A DNA stretch of 37,115 nucleotides, from NCBI GenBank assembly GCA_013359445.1, contig JABWBV010000004.1, positions 1 to 37,115 on the forward strand, given 5' to 3'. Numbering within the stretch: the first letter of the stretch is position 1; every line of letters starts with the position of its first letter. The notes under the pieces are model-generated. The model was given only the letters and a program-made list of their open reading frames with translations, was not told the DNA's origin and did not search any database. This DNA is from Anaerolineales bacterium. GTDB lineage: Bacteria > Chloroflexota > Anaerolineae > Anaerolineales > JABWBV01. Position numbers and translations under genes: made by a program. Shown in pieces: positions 11,791-20,191 of the stretch.

Positions 11791-13338
11791 ATGGTCAAAC
11801 CAATGGAAAACTATGTTGCTGATTTGCGCGGGCGAAAGGAAATTTCGCGCGGGACGGCGAAGGATGCCGAGGGACAACACAAAAAGGGGCGTCTGACGGC
11901 GCGGGAGCGGATTGATCTGCTTTTTGACCCTGGCACGTTTGAAGAAATTGACGCGCTGGTTCTGCCGCGCTATGAGACGTACCTGGGCGGCAAAGAGTCG
12001 CGGTATGGAGACGGCGTGATTGTTGGGTATGGGCTGATCAATGGGCGGCACGCGATGGCCGCGGCGCAGGATGCCGCGGTGATGGGTGGTTCGCTGGGGG
12101 AGATGCACGCGAACAAGATTGTGAAAGGGATGCGGATGGCGTTGGAGTATGGATGTCCGTTCATCGCGCTGAACGATTCTGGCGGGGCGCGGATTCAGGA
12201 AGGGGTGGATAGCCTGGGGGGGTACGCGAAGATTTTCGATGCCAACTGCGAGGCGTCGGGTGTCATCCCGCAGATTTCGGTTATTTTGGGGCCGTGTGCG
12301 GGGGGCGCGGTGTATTCGCCCGCGCTGACCGATTTTGTGTTTATGACCGAGAACAGCTACATGTTCATCACCGGGCCGGACGTGGTGAAGGCGGTGATGC
12401 AGGAAGAAGTCAGTTTCGACGACCTGGGCGGGGGGATGACGCACAGCCAGGAGAGTGGCGTGGCGCACTATTTGGCGAAGGATGATCAAGATTGCATCGC
12501 CCGCGTGCGTGACCTGCTCAGTTATCTGCCCTCCAATAATCAGGACGACCCGCCCTACATCCGCCCCACGGACGACCCCGCCCGGCGGTGTCCCGAACTC
12601 GAACAACTAGTCCCCACCGATCCGCACCAGCCCTACGACGTGCGCCAGGTGATCGCCAGTCTCGTGGACGACGGCGCATTTTTTGAAGTTCACCAGCTTT
12701 GGGCGGAGAATATGGTGGTGGGGTTTGCCCGGTTGAACGGGTGGGTGGTCGGATTGGTCGCGAACCAGCCGATGGTTCTGGCGGGGTGCATTGACATCAA
12801 AGCATCCATCAAGGCCGCGCACTTCATCCGCATTTGCGACGCGTACAACATCCCGATCATCACCCTGCAAGACGTGCCCGGTTTCCTGCCCGGCAAAGAT
12901 CAGGAATACGGCGGCATTATTCGCAACGGGGCGCGGATGATTTACGCGTACAGCGAGGCGACCGTGCCCAAGTTGATGGTCATTTTGCGAAAATCCTACG
13001 GCGGCGCGTACTGCGTGATGAGCAGTAAAGGTCTGCGCGGCGATTTGCTCTACGCGTGGCCCAACGCCGAAATCGCTGTGATGGGTGCGGAAGGCGCGGT
13101 CAACATCCTGTTCCGCGCGGAGATCAAAGCCGCCGCCGACGCCCCCGCCCGCCGCAAAGAACTTGTCGCCGATTACGAAAAACGGTTCAACAACCCCTTC
13201 GTCGCCGCCTCCCGCGGGCTGATTGACGATGTGATCGAACCCCGCGACACCCGCCGCCAGCTCATCCGCGGCCTGGAATTAACCCTCTCCAAACGCGAAC
13301 GCCACGCGCCGCGCAAGCACGGGATTTCGCCGATGTGA
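11791..13338 (+). CDS. Acyl-CoA carboxylase, carboxyltransferase (beta) subunit
   Basis: Moves carboxyl from carboxybiotin to an acyl-CoA, giving malonyl- or methylmalonyl-CoA. At 515 aa it matches the propionyl/acetyl-CoA carboxylase beta family (~510-530). It shows the N- and C-terminal crotonase-like halves: KGRLTARERIDLLFDPGTF near the start, NDSGGARIQEGVDSL, GPCAGGAVYSPALTDF, then DVPGFLPGKDQEYGGI and KSYGGAYCVMSSK, the last two forming oxyanion and CoA contacts. AGGAG lies 7 nt before ATG 11791; longer in-frame upstream sequence overlaps the PPTase and is not used. With the biotin carboxylase and carrier protein downstream it forms a three-part carboxylase. Malonyl-CoA is the likely product because the AT next door is malonyl-type; specificity cannot be read from sequence alone. 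Confidence 0.92.
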   Translation: MVKPMENYVADLRGRKEISRGTAKDAEGQHKKGRLTARERIDLLFDPGTFEEIDALVLPRYETYLGGKESRYGDGVIVGYGLINGRHAMAAAQDAAVMGGSLGEMHANKIVKGMRMALEYGCPFIALNDSGGARIQEGVDSLGGYAKIFDANCEASGVIPQISVILGPCAGGAVYSPALTDFVFMTENSYMFITGPDVVKAVMQEEVSFDDLGGGMTHSQESGVAHYLAKDDQDCIARVRDLLSYLPSNNQDDPPYIRPTDDPARRCPELEQLVPTDPHQPYDVRQVIASLVDDGAFFEVHQLWAENMVVGFARLNGWVVGLVANQPMVLAGCIDIKASIKAAHFIRICDAYNIPIITLQDVPGFLPGKDQEYGGIIRNGARMIYAYSEATVPKLMVILRKSYGGAYCVMSSKGLRGDLLYAWPNAEIAVMGAEGAVNILFRAEIKAAADAPARRKELVADYEKRFNNPFVAASRGLIDDVIEPRDTRRQLIRGLELTLSKRERHAPRKHGISPM

Positions 13339-13344
13339 GAAGGG

Positions 13345-13450
13345 AGAGGGTAAATAAAGTAGATAAGGTAAATAAGGTAGATACCGTTCCCTATTTACCC
13401 TCTCTACCCTATTTACCCTATGTACCCTATTTACCTTATATACCCTATCT
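13345..13450. repeat. Second copy of the GGTAAATA/TACCCTATTTACC inverted array
   Basis: GGGTAAATAAAGTAGATAAG-like units (13348-13384) face complementary TTTACCCTCTCTACCC-like units (13388-13450). It is the same family as 2841-2947 but with different unit changes. It fills the gap between the carboxyltransferase and the biotin carboxylase and leaves no Shine-Dalgarno before ATG 13462. Confidence 0.85.
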
Positions 13451-13461
13451 CCCCCCCCACT

Positions 13462-14955
13462 ATGTTTACCAAACTCCTAATCGCCAACCGCGGAGAAATC
13501 GCCCTCCGCATCCTTCGCACCTGCCGCCAGATGGGGATTTACACGGTCACGCTGTACGACGCCGCCGACCGGGACTCCCTGCACGTCCGGCTGGCGGATG
13601 AAGCCATCCATCTCGATTCCCCCGCCGATTTTGTGGAAATCCCCAAAATGATCCGGCTCGCCCAAGAAAACGGGGTGGACGCCATCCATCCGGGGTACGG
13701 CTTCCTGGCCGAGCGGGCGGACTTTGCCCGCGCGTGCCGGGACGCGGGCCTTGTGTTCGTCGGCCCGTCGCCGGAACTGCTCGATGAACTGAGTTGCAAA
13801 GTGCCCGTTTTGCAAAAAGTACGTGAGGCCGGGATTCCGACGGTGGAATTTTCGCCGCATGTGTTTCAGCCGGGGGATGAGGATGATCTGCGCGAGGAAG
13901 CCGCGCGGATGGGGTTCCCGGTCGTGATCAAATCCTGCGCGGGGGGCCGGGGCCGGGGGGCGCGTTTCGTGCGGACCCCCGCGGGGTTGCCGGAAGCCGT
14001 TCGCTGGGCACAACGCGAGGCGCGTACCGTTTACGGGGATCAGAGTCTCTATCTCGAAAAAGCCATCGAAGACGTTCACCAGATCAACGTCCCCATCCTC
14101 GCCGATAACCAGGGCACCCTCCTTCACCTCGGCGAACGGGAAGGCTCCTTGCAATACAGCAACCGCAAAGTCCTCGAAGAATCCCCCTCCCCGCACCTGA
14201 CCAACACCGTGTTTTCGCAAACAAACCGGGCGATCCTGTGGCAAACCGCGCTGGCGGTTGCCCGGCTTTTTGGCTTGCAAAACGCGGGTGCGGTGGAGTT
14301 TTTGGTGGATCAGACGGGGAATTTCTACTTCTCCGAAATCAAAGCGCGCCTGCACACCGAGCACCCCCTCACTGAAATGTGTACGGGTGTGGACATCGTG
14401 CGGGAACAGATTCGCCTCGCCGCGGGCGAACCGCTCGCACTGAAACAGGCCGACGTGCTCCCGAAAGGTTGGGCGATGCTGGCCCGGGTCCGCGCGGTGG
14501 ATCCCTGGCAGGATTTCCTCCCCAGCCCGGGGCGGCTCACCCAAACTCGTCTGCCCGATGGCATGGGCGTGCGCGTGGATACCTACATTTATCCGGGGTG
14601 CAACGTCCCGGGGGATTACGATCCCCTCATCGCCAAGATTTGCGTGTGGGGCGATGACCGGGCGGAGTGCCTGGGGCGGTTGTCGGTGGCGCTAGAAGAG
14701 ATGAAATTGTCCGGCATCCCCACCAATTTACCGTTGATTCAACGCGTGGCGCGCACCGAAGCGTTTCGGGATGGGCTGTACACCACCAGTTTTTTGGACG
14801 ACCCTCTGCCCAACGGCATCGAATACCGCACCCTGCGCGACATGGCCGCGACTGCCGCACTTCTGTACGTGCGCCGTCGCCAAACGTTTACCCCCTCCAC
14901 CCCCGCCCGGCTGGAGTCCGGCTGGCACAAACACAGTCGGAGATTGCCGGAATGA
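13462..14955 (+). CDS. Biotin carboxylase (alpha) subunit, active site divergent
   Basis: ATP-grasp biotin carboxylase of 497 aa, a little longer than E. coli AccC (449). The N-terminal KLLIANRGEIALRILRTC, HPGYGFLAE and the ATP-grasp core are clear. Compared by eye with AccC, several catalytic positions differ: RHVEIQ is HQINVP, CSMQRRHQK is GSLQYSNRK, EMNPRIQVEH is EIKARLHTEH, and the glycine loop reads CAGGRGRGARF. Glu276, Glu288, Arg292, Glu296 and Lys238 equivalents remain. ATG 13462 is chosen because the upstream codons (from ATG 13420) are repeat sequence. There is no RBS, only a C-rich tract. The gene is intact and sits between the two other carboxylase subunits, so it may still work with altered kinetics, or the true subunit may lie elsewhere. 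Confidence 0.85.
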   Translation: MFTKLLIANRGEIALRILRTCRQMGIYTVTLYDAADRDSLHVRLADEAIHLDSPADFVEIPKMIRLAQENGVDAIHPGYGFLAERADFARACRDAGLVFVGPSPELLDELSCKVPVLQKVREAGIPTVEFSPHVFQPGDEDDLREEAARMGFPVVIKSCAGGRGRGARFVRTPAGLPEAVRWAQREARTVYGDQSLYLEKAIEDVHQINVPILADNQGTLLHLGEREGSLQYSNRKVLEESPSPHLTNTVFSQTNRAILWQTALAVARLFGLQNAGAVEFLVDQTGNFYFSEIKARLHTEHPLTEMCTGVDIVREQIRLAAGEPLALKQADVLPKGWAMLARVRAVDPWQDFLPSPGRLTQTRLPDGMGVRVDTYIYPGCNVPGDYDPLIAKICVWGDDRAECLGRLSVALEEMKLSGIPTNLPLIQRVARTEAFRDGLYTTSFLDDPLPNGIEYRTLRDMAATAALLYVRRRQTFTPSTPARLESGWHKHSRRLPE

Positions 14956-14960
14956 GATGA

Positions 14961-15033
14961 TTTACCACGAAGGGCACGAAGGTACACCCAGGAAAAAAAC
15001 CTTGGTGATCCTTTGAGTCTTTTGTGGTGAAAA
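14961..15033. repeat. Imperfect inverted repeat (ACCACGAAGGGCACGAAGG type)
   Basis: The left arm TTTACCACGAAGGGCACGAA... (14961-14992) pairs imperfectly with the right arm CTTGGTGATCC...TTTTGTGGTGAAAA (15000-15033). This is a commonly seen intergenic palindrome style. It fills the gap between the biotin carboxylase and carrier genes. Confidence 0.7.
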
Positions 15034-15044
15034 GTCAGGTCGCT

Positions 15045-15542
15045 ATGAGCAAAATTACTGTAAAAATTGATGAACACACATTTGAAGTCGAACTTGGCTT
15101 GGTTCCAGTGAACGGAACGGGGCTGGAAGTGCGGGTGGATGGCGAACCCTTGCAGGTGATTGTTCCCAACCTGGGCGATCCCACCGAAGCGATTGACTGG
15201 GTCATCGTGGGAGGCCGCCCCTACGAAATTTCCGCCGACCCCGATCTGCGCTGGATGCGGTCCTATCACGGCCTGCACAAACTGGAGATTCACGACGCCG
15301 AAACCTCCACCAGCCGCCCACGAAGTGGCGATGGCCGGATCAAAGCCCCCATCCCCGGTCAGATCACGCTCATCCTGGCTCAAGTGGGCGAGCGCGTAGT
15401 TGCCGGGCAGGCGTTGATGATCCTCGAAGCGATGAAGATGGAGAACCAAATTCGCGCCCCGTTCGATGGGGTAGTGCGGGCGATTCCGGTGTCTCCGGGG
15501 CAGGTGGTGAAGTTGCGGGAGGTGTTGGTGGAGGTGGAGTGA
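15045..15542 (+). CDS. Biotin carboxyl carrier protein
   Basis: This 165-aa protein carries the biotin that shuttles carboxyl between the carboxylase and carboxyltransferase subunits. The C-terminal ~75 residues are a biotinyl-lipoyl domain: IKAPIPGQI, then LEAMKMENQI with Lys131 as the biotinylation site, then APFDGVV and VSPGQVVKLREVLVEVE. The first ~90 residues form an unassigned beta-rich segment, similar to the region linking carboxylase and carrier in fused alpha subunits. ATG 15045 is taken rather than GTG 15024 because the first codons of the longer form come from the inverted repeat. It closes the lipid/polyketide locus and is followed by a long palindrome. Confidence 0.9.
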   Translation: MSKITVKIDEHTFEVELGLVPVNGTGLEVRVDGEPLQVIVPNLGDPTEAIDWVIVGGRPYEISADPDLRWMRSYHGLHKLEIHDAETSTSRPRSGDGRIKAPIPGQITLILAQVGERVVAGQALMILEAMKMENQIRAPFDGVVRAIPVSPGQVVKLREVLVEVE

Positions 15543-15554
15543 GAAAAAGATTAG

Positions 15555-15610
15555 CCCGAAAAAAAGGGTGAAAGGGGAATGTACATTCCCCTTTCACCCT
15601 TTTTTTCGGG
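15555..15610. repeat. Family-1 long palindrome, copy A (perfect 28-bp arms)
   Basis: CCCGAAAAAAAGGGTG... is followed by its exact complement, 28 nt per arm, centred on ATGTACAT. The outer ends are CCCGAAAAAAA/TTTTTTTCGGG. The right flank TCTCTCTAAGCCTGA (15617-15631), followed by GTTACC, matches in reverse complement the left flank of copy B at 20085. It could act as a bidirectional terminator after the carrier gene. The rest of 15543-15787 shows nothing further I can support. Confidence 0.9.
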
Positions 15611-15787
15611 GAGTATTCTCTCTAAGCCTGAACTGTTACCCAGTTTTTTAGCTCGTTTACCGGGGGAATTCTCCTAACTTGTGAAACAAAACAAAGGGGG
15701 TAGAATAATATTGACTCACCCCTGACATTTTCCCGCCTCCCGTCTCGATTACAATGTCCTTCACTTACGCTTATTGAGGTCATCTAC

Positions 15788-17479
15788 GTGAAGCCGAACA
15801 TTACTGAACTCGAAAATCAGCTTGAAAATGCCCCGGATCAAAAAGCCCGGATTGATCTTCTCAACGAGCTTGCCTGGGCGATCCATTTGGACGACCCAAC
15901 GAAGGGGCGGGAATTGGCGGAACTGGCCTGTGAATTGTCTTTGAACGGTCAGTTTGAGCAGGAGCCGTATTTGGTAGGGCAGGCCGAGAGTCTTCGATGC
16001 CTTGCGGCGTTGAACAATGATGCGGGCCAATATGATAAGGCTCTATCTCAAGCCTTGCAGGCGTTGGAATTTCTAGAAAAAATCCCGGATGATTCGAAAA
16101 TCCGCACCCTTAGGATCGGTGTCCTGGGAATTGTCAGTTGGACATATCGCTGTTTTGGGGATTATGGGATTGCCGCAGAGACGGCCATGAAATCTCTAAA
16201 ACTTGCTGAGTCCATGGGGAGTCGACGCCTTGAGGCCGCGATGCTGAATAACCTCAGCGTGATTTATGCCGAGGCCAACGATCTCCCTTCGGCCCTCGAA
16301 ATCGGTCTGAAAGTCCTGCAATACAACCGCGAAGCGGGGGAAGTGTGGGGGGAAAGTATCGCGTGGAATAATCTGGCCATGACCTATCTTGAATTGGGCG
16401 ATGGGGTGAAAGCCTTAGCGGCCTGCGAGGAAAGTATCCGCGTGGCTCGTGAAAATGGCGCGGAAAGCCTGGCTTTAACCGCCCTGACAACGAAGGGGGA
16501 GGTTTATTTGGGGATAAAAGATTTTATAACCGCAGAAACCTGCTTATTGCAAGCTTTAGCATTATCCCGCGAACTCCATGCAGGCTCCGATGAACTTCAA
16601 TGTTTGCTGAATCTGGGGAAAGTTTATCAGTCCCAGCAAAATGATGAAGCGGCACAGTCCGTGTTGGTGGACGCGTTAGCCCTCAGTCAAGCCTCCAATG
16701 ATCGGCGTGGGGAGTATCAATGTCATCATTTATTGTCCGAAGTGTACGAAAAACGCCAGGAATTTGAAATCGCCCTCCAGCATTTTAGACAATTCCATGC
16801 GTTAAAAGAAACGGTCTTCAATGAAGGTACCGTGAAACGCCTTGCCGGGTTAAAAGTGCTTCATCAAGTTGAAACGGCCAAACGAGACGCCGAAATTCAC
16901 TTCCTGAAAACCATCGAATTGAAACGAGAGATCGAAGAGCGCAAAACCTCGCAAGCGAGCCTGGAAAAATTAGCCAGCATTGATCCGTTGACGGGCGTCC
17001 TCAACCGGCGCGAATTTTTTAATTGTGGCGAACGAGAAGTCGCAAACGCCACCCGGACAGGGCAACCGCTCTCGGTCATCTTGGTTGATCTGGACCACTT
17101 CAAACAAGTTAACGATACTTATGGGCACGCCGTTGGCGATCAGGCTCTCATCCTGACCACCCACATCGTCCGAGAAAACCTGCGCCAAAATGAGGTTTTA
17201 GGCCGCTATGGGGGCGATGAATTCGTCATCTTGTTACCGGGGAGTGGTTGCGTCCAGGCGCAACACATCGCAGAGCGCTTATATGGGAAAATCGCTTCGC
17301 AGGAGATCGCCACGCCCAAAGGCCCCATCGTGATTACCCTGAGTCTGGGGATTGCCGAACTTAGTCAGACCGGAGATAGCAGGCTGGAAACGCTCCTGGC
17401 CTTTGCTGATCAAGCACTATACGAGGCCAAACGGGCGGGCCGGAGCCGGTTAGCGGTGTACACCCCCTCCCTTTCCTGA
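15788..17479 (+). CDS. TPR-repeat diguanylate cyclase (GGDEF)
   Basis: Predicted to make cyclic di-GMP from two GTP. The protein is 563 aa with no membrane segment, so probably cytosolic. Residues ~1-350 are tandem helical TPR-type repeats (AxxxxALEIGLKVLQYNREAG style). A short coiled coil (~355-395) follows, then the GGDEF domain (~395-555) beginning LASIDPLTGVLNRREFF. The active loop GRYGGDEF is intact, with GGDEF at residues 475-479. The inhibitory RxxD position reads RQNE, so product inhibition may be weakened. The start is GTG with GAGG 9 nt upstream. It stands alone between a palindrome and a convergent gene. The input signal sensed by the TPRs is unknown. Confidence 0.93.
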   Translation: MKPNITELENQLENAPDQKARIDLLNELAWAIHLDDPTKGRELAELACELSLNGQFEQEPYLVGQAESLRCLAALNNDAGQYDKALSQALQALEFLEKIPDDSKIRTLRIGVLGIVSWTYRCFGDYGIAAETAMKSLKLAESMGSRRLEAAMLNNLSVIYAEANDLPSALEIGLKVLQYNREAGEVWGESIAWNNLAMTYLELGDGVKALAACEESIRVARENGAESLALTALTTKGEVYLGIKDFITAETCLLQALALSRELHAGSDELQCLLNLGKVYQSQQNDEAAQSVLVDALALSQASNDRRGEYQCHHLLSEVYEKRQEFEIALQHFRQFHALKETVFNEGTVKRLAGLKVLHQVETAKRDAEIHFLKTIELKREIEERKTSQASLEKLASIDPLTGVLNRREFFNCGEREVANATRTGQPLSVILVDLDHFKQVNDTYGHAVGDQALILTTHIVRENLRQNEVLGRYGGDEFVILLPGSGCVQAQHIAERLYGKIASQEIATPKGPIVITLSLGIAELSQTGDSRLETLLAFADQALYEAKRAGRSRLAVYTPSLS

Positions 17480-17533
17480 CCCCGGCAAACACCCGGACGC
17501 CAGGCTTCATCCTTTACCCCGTTGGGGAAATTG

Positions 17534-18421
17534 TCACTTGGACATGTCACTTCCCCGCAGAAGACGCCTTCGATTGGATTTTTGGGGATATTTTCGGCGA
17601 TTTTGCAGGTTCGCAAGCAAGAGTTGAAAATAGCCATTGATCAGGGCATCGAGAATGTTGAGCCATCCACGAACCCGAAAGCGGAGGCGTTTCAGGGAGG
17701 GGACGGTATTCAGACTTCGTTCCCGGTGATGGATCACAGCCTCGCCCGGATGCAGGCGACACTCATAGCCAAAACGTTTGAGCTTGAGAAACAGGTCAGG
17801 TTCTTCGCCATAAAGAAAATATTTTTCGTTTAGTTTGCCAACGTGCATAAAGGCGGATTTTCGGATGAGTAAACAGCCTGCGTTAAGAAAAGTGACAGGT
17901 CGCGGCGTCGGATCGGGGTGGCCCCAATGGAAACGGTGGGCGAGGAAAATCCGTAAGGCGGAAGGGGCGATGTAGGACCAGGTGAAGTTTAAGGAGCGTG
18001 TTTCCCCTGTTTGTTTAAATTGTAAGGGCGCGGCAACGGCGATCCGAGGCGAGGGGGCAAGGCAGGCCAACAATGCTGGGAAGAGAGTCGGGCTGGGGAT
18101 GTGGATATCTGGGTTGAGCAGGAAGACAAAGTCGGTGGGGCACAAGGCGATCCCCTGGTTGACCGCACGTGCGTAGCCGATGTTTTGAGCGTTTTCGATG
18201 AGTTGAACCTCGGGGAATTGGGCGCGGACGCGTTCAACGGTTTGATCTTGGGAGGCGTTATCAATGACAATGGTGCGGGGTGGGTGAGGATAAGAACGAA
18301 GATCGGTGAGCAGAGTGGAAATTTCGTCTTCACTGTTGTAGGTCACAATCAGTGCGGTAAAGGCGGGGGCAGTTTTTTCAGCGGGCGTAGGTTTGCGAGC
18401 ATGGATTTTAATAGGATTCAT
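17534..18421 (-). CDS. Family 2 glycosyltransferase (rhamnosyltransferase-like)
   Basis: This 295-aa protein is of the GT-A fold. It shows TALIVTYNSEDEI at the start, VIDNASQDQT, NIGYARAVNQGI, LLNPDIHI (the metal-binding DxD-like site), FLNAGCLLIRKSAF, then YGEEPDLFLKLKRFGY and a C-terminal basic helix. This pattern is that of WbbL-like enzymes that add a deoxysugar to a polysaccharide or glycolipid at the inner membrane. AAGGAG lies upstream of the ATG. It is convergent with the GGDEF gene, 54 nt away. Acceptor and sugar cannot be told; no other polysaccharide genes are nearby. Confidence 0.9.
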   Translation of the reverse strand: MNPIKIHARKPTPAEKTAPAFTALIVTYNSEDEISTLLTDLRSYPHPPRTIVIDNASQDQTVERVRAQFPEVQLIENAQNIGYARAVNQGIALCPTDFVFLLNPDIHIPSPTLFPALLACLAPSPRIAVAAPLQFKQTGETRSLNFTWSYIAPSALRIFLAHRFHWGHPDPTPRPVTFLNAGCLLIRKSAFMHVGKLNEKYFLYGEEPDLFLKLKRFGYECRLHPGEAVIHHRERSLNTVPSLKRLRFRVRGWLNILDALINGYFQLLLANLQNRRKYPQKSNRRRLLRGSDMSK

Positions 18422-18599
18422 GGCAAATCTCCTTCGGGATGCGAGCGGGTTGGATATGGATGTCCCGAACTTCGTCGCTTTCCGAGAATTCTGTTCGCTT
18501 CAGGGGTGTTAAGCCGGATAACGACTATTTTAACCTGCATAATTCGTAAAGGAAGTTGTTGTGGGGTTGTTACAGAGCTTCCTACTTTTGGGGAATAAT

Positions 18600-18671
18600 T
18601 ACTTGATACGTGCGTAAGCCTACAAAACCTCATTTTTCGGAATCTTTTACATGGGTGAATAATTACAAAAA
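18600..18671. repeat. Degenerate half of a family-1 palindrome element (copy D)
   Basis: TTTTTCGGAATCTTTTACATG...GGTGAATAATTAC (18632-18666) is nearly the same as the right flank of copy C at 34676-34711. The left hairpin arm is not preserved, so this looks like a truncated or decayed copy. It lies in the 489-nt gap 18422-18910. Apart from this element and the family-2 palindrome, I see nothing supportable in that gap. Confidence 0.55.
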
Positions 18672-18741
18672 TATCTCGTTAGGGGGATGTTTAAGGATGA
18701 GACCATTAAAACGCGAAAAAGTTTCACCCTGTTTTTTTTGT

Positions 18742-18840
18742 TCTCCCGGAATTAACGGGATGGGAACCCGAAAATTGAAGGTATTGGGGGATATTTATCT
18801 CCTAATACCTTCAATTTTCGGCATATTTCCCGTCAACAAC
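18742..18840. repeat. Family-2 long palindrome, copy F
   Basis: The arm CCGAAAATTGAAGGTATT... (18768-18792) pairs with ...AATACCTTCAATTTTCGG (18797-18821), with two G-T wobble positions near the tip. The flanks CCGGAATTAACGGGATGGGAA on the left and CATATTTCCCG on the right are shared, in reverse orientation, with copy G at 27984-28065. The stem sequences of the two copies differ yet both pair. Confidence 0.8.
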
Positions 18841-18910
18841 GGGGGGAGCCTATTTATTTGGGTTTATGGATTTGGCTGGAGTTAAGCGAAGGTTGGGTGG
18901 CGGTGATCCC

Positions 18911-19912
18911 CTAAACCCGCACGTGGGGGGAAAGTTGAGCGAGCTCACTTTGAATTTTCCGAATCAACACGGAGTTGCCGCGCTCTTCACCGACCGCGTC
19001 CCGTTGCCGTTTTTTGTGGGCCAATTCCGCACACAAGTGATAGAACTTGTGGGTATTGCCATATTGACCGGAAAACAGGCTATTCATGCGCGCCAGGCTC
19101 ATTAAGAACGCGGAACAAGCGGTGTCATATTGTTGTTTTGTGATGATGTTTTGGGTTACTTCTTCGCGCAGGTAAGTTTTCAGGTAGTGTTGTTCCCGGA
19201 AGATCGCGACGAGAATCAGCACAAACATGAAAAACCAACCCGTCCAATCAATCATACTGCCGAGAAAAAAGCCTTCGACGTCGCCAATTAGATCGCCCGC
19301 CATCCCGGCAAAGGTATTGTGAAAGGAATGGGTGAGGACCGCCAACGTCCACCCCGCGACGGGGGCGGCAAGTTTCACCAACATATTCCGGTTTAGCCGG
19401 GCAACAGCCAGGCCAATCCCGATGAAGGCGGTGTAAAAGGGGTGTTGCCATCCGACAATGATATTGCGAATGCAGGCGAGAATCAGAACCCCTTCAACGC
19501 CCGATTCCTGGTAACCGTAACTGAAAATGTAATAGGAGTTTTCTGTGGCCGCGAATCCCAGGGCGGCAATTCCCGCATACACAATCCCATCCAAAATGCT
19601 GTCAAATTCGCGACGGAAAGCGAGGAAAACGCTCAAAACCGCCAGCCCTTTTAACGTTTCTTCTACCAATGGTGCGCTAATGGATGCAGTAGCGAAATCG
19701 GTGGCCGCTTCATCCCCTGTGACTAAAAAGACGCTGATCCCGAACAGCGTATTGATGATAAACGCGCCCCCCGCCGCGACGACTGCCCCCCAAATGAACA
19801 CGCCCCCCAACAAGATAACCGGTTCCTTTTCGTACCGATCCAGCCAGTAAACAAACGTGGCGTACACAAACGCGGGAATAACCCCTAAAAAGAGCGAAAT
19901 AATCACGCCCAT
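18911..19912 (-). CDS. PrsW-family intramembrane metalloprotease
   Basis: A membrane protein of 333 aa with about eight hydrophobic segments. The PrsW core is visible: APLVEETLKGLAV (EExxK), FDSILDGIVYAGIAALGFAATENSYY, HPFYTAFIGIG, and HSFHNTFAG near the end, which supply the Glu and His residues thought to bind zinc. PrsW proteins cleave membrane substrates such as anti-sigma factors; bacterial relatives vary in role. The start is taken at ATG 19912 because GGAGG lies 5 nt before it; a longer reading from TTG 19948 is less likely. No anti-sigma factor gene is nearby, so the substrate is unknown. Confidence 0.88.
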   Translation of the reverse strand: MGVIISLFLGVIPAFVYATFVYWLDRYEKEPVILLGGVFIWGAVVAAGGAFIINTLFGISVFLVTGDEAATDFATASISAPLVEETLKGLAVLSVFLAFRREFDSILDGIVYAGIAALGFAATENSYYIFSYGYQESGVEGVLILACIRNIIVGWQHPFYTAFIGIGLAVARLNRNMLVKLAAPVAGWTLAVLTHSFHNTFAGMAGDLIGDVEGFFLGSMIDWTGWFFMFVLILVAIFREQHYLKTYLREEVTQNIITKQQYDTACSAFLMSLARMNSLFSGQYGNTHKFYHLCAELAHKKRQRDAVGEERGNSVLIRKIQSELAQLSPHVRV

Positions 19913-20053
19913 TCCATCCTCCATATCCAAAAATTGGGTACTCACCAAGCGTAGCGCAGGTGGGGCGGACGTGTAAAAAGCTTAGTCGAATCAGACGCAT
20001 CTTCACACGTCCCCCCCATCTTTGTTTGGCCTTTGTGAGTAATGATAAAAGTT

Positions 20054-20172
20054 TGGTAATTACTCAGGCTTAGAGAGAAGATTTCCCGAAAAAACAGGGA
20101 ACAAGGGGATGTACATCCCCTTGTTCCCTGTTTTTTCGGGAGAAACTCTACCCTGGTTGAATAGTTACAAAA
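20054..20172. repeat. Family-1 long palindrome, copy B, with imperfect terminal inverted repeats
   Basis: A perfect 56-nt palindrome occupies 20085-20140 (CCCGAAAAAACAGGG..., centre ATGTACAT), the same length and ends as copy A but with a different stem. Outside it, GGTAATTACTCAGG (left) and CTGGTTGAATAGTTACAAAA (right) are imperfect inverted copies of each other, so the whole ~119-nt unit is palindromic. It lies downstream of the radical-SAM-linked gene pair and may also stop transcription there. Confidence 0.88.
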
Positions 20173-20191
20173 TTTGATACGCTGGTAAAGG

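Noticed and set aside
15555-15610. Palindrome copy A as only a terminator
   Set aside because: It could stop transcription, but the exact shared arm length with copy B, the conserved flanks, and copy C between divergent genes show it is a repeat family, so it is listed as a repeat.
17522-17833. Plus-strand ORFs across 17522-18598
   Set aside because: They lie opposite the clear glycosyltransferase gene and have no recognisable motifs.
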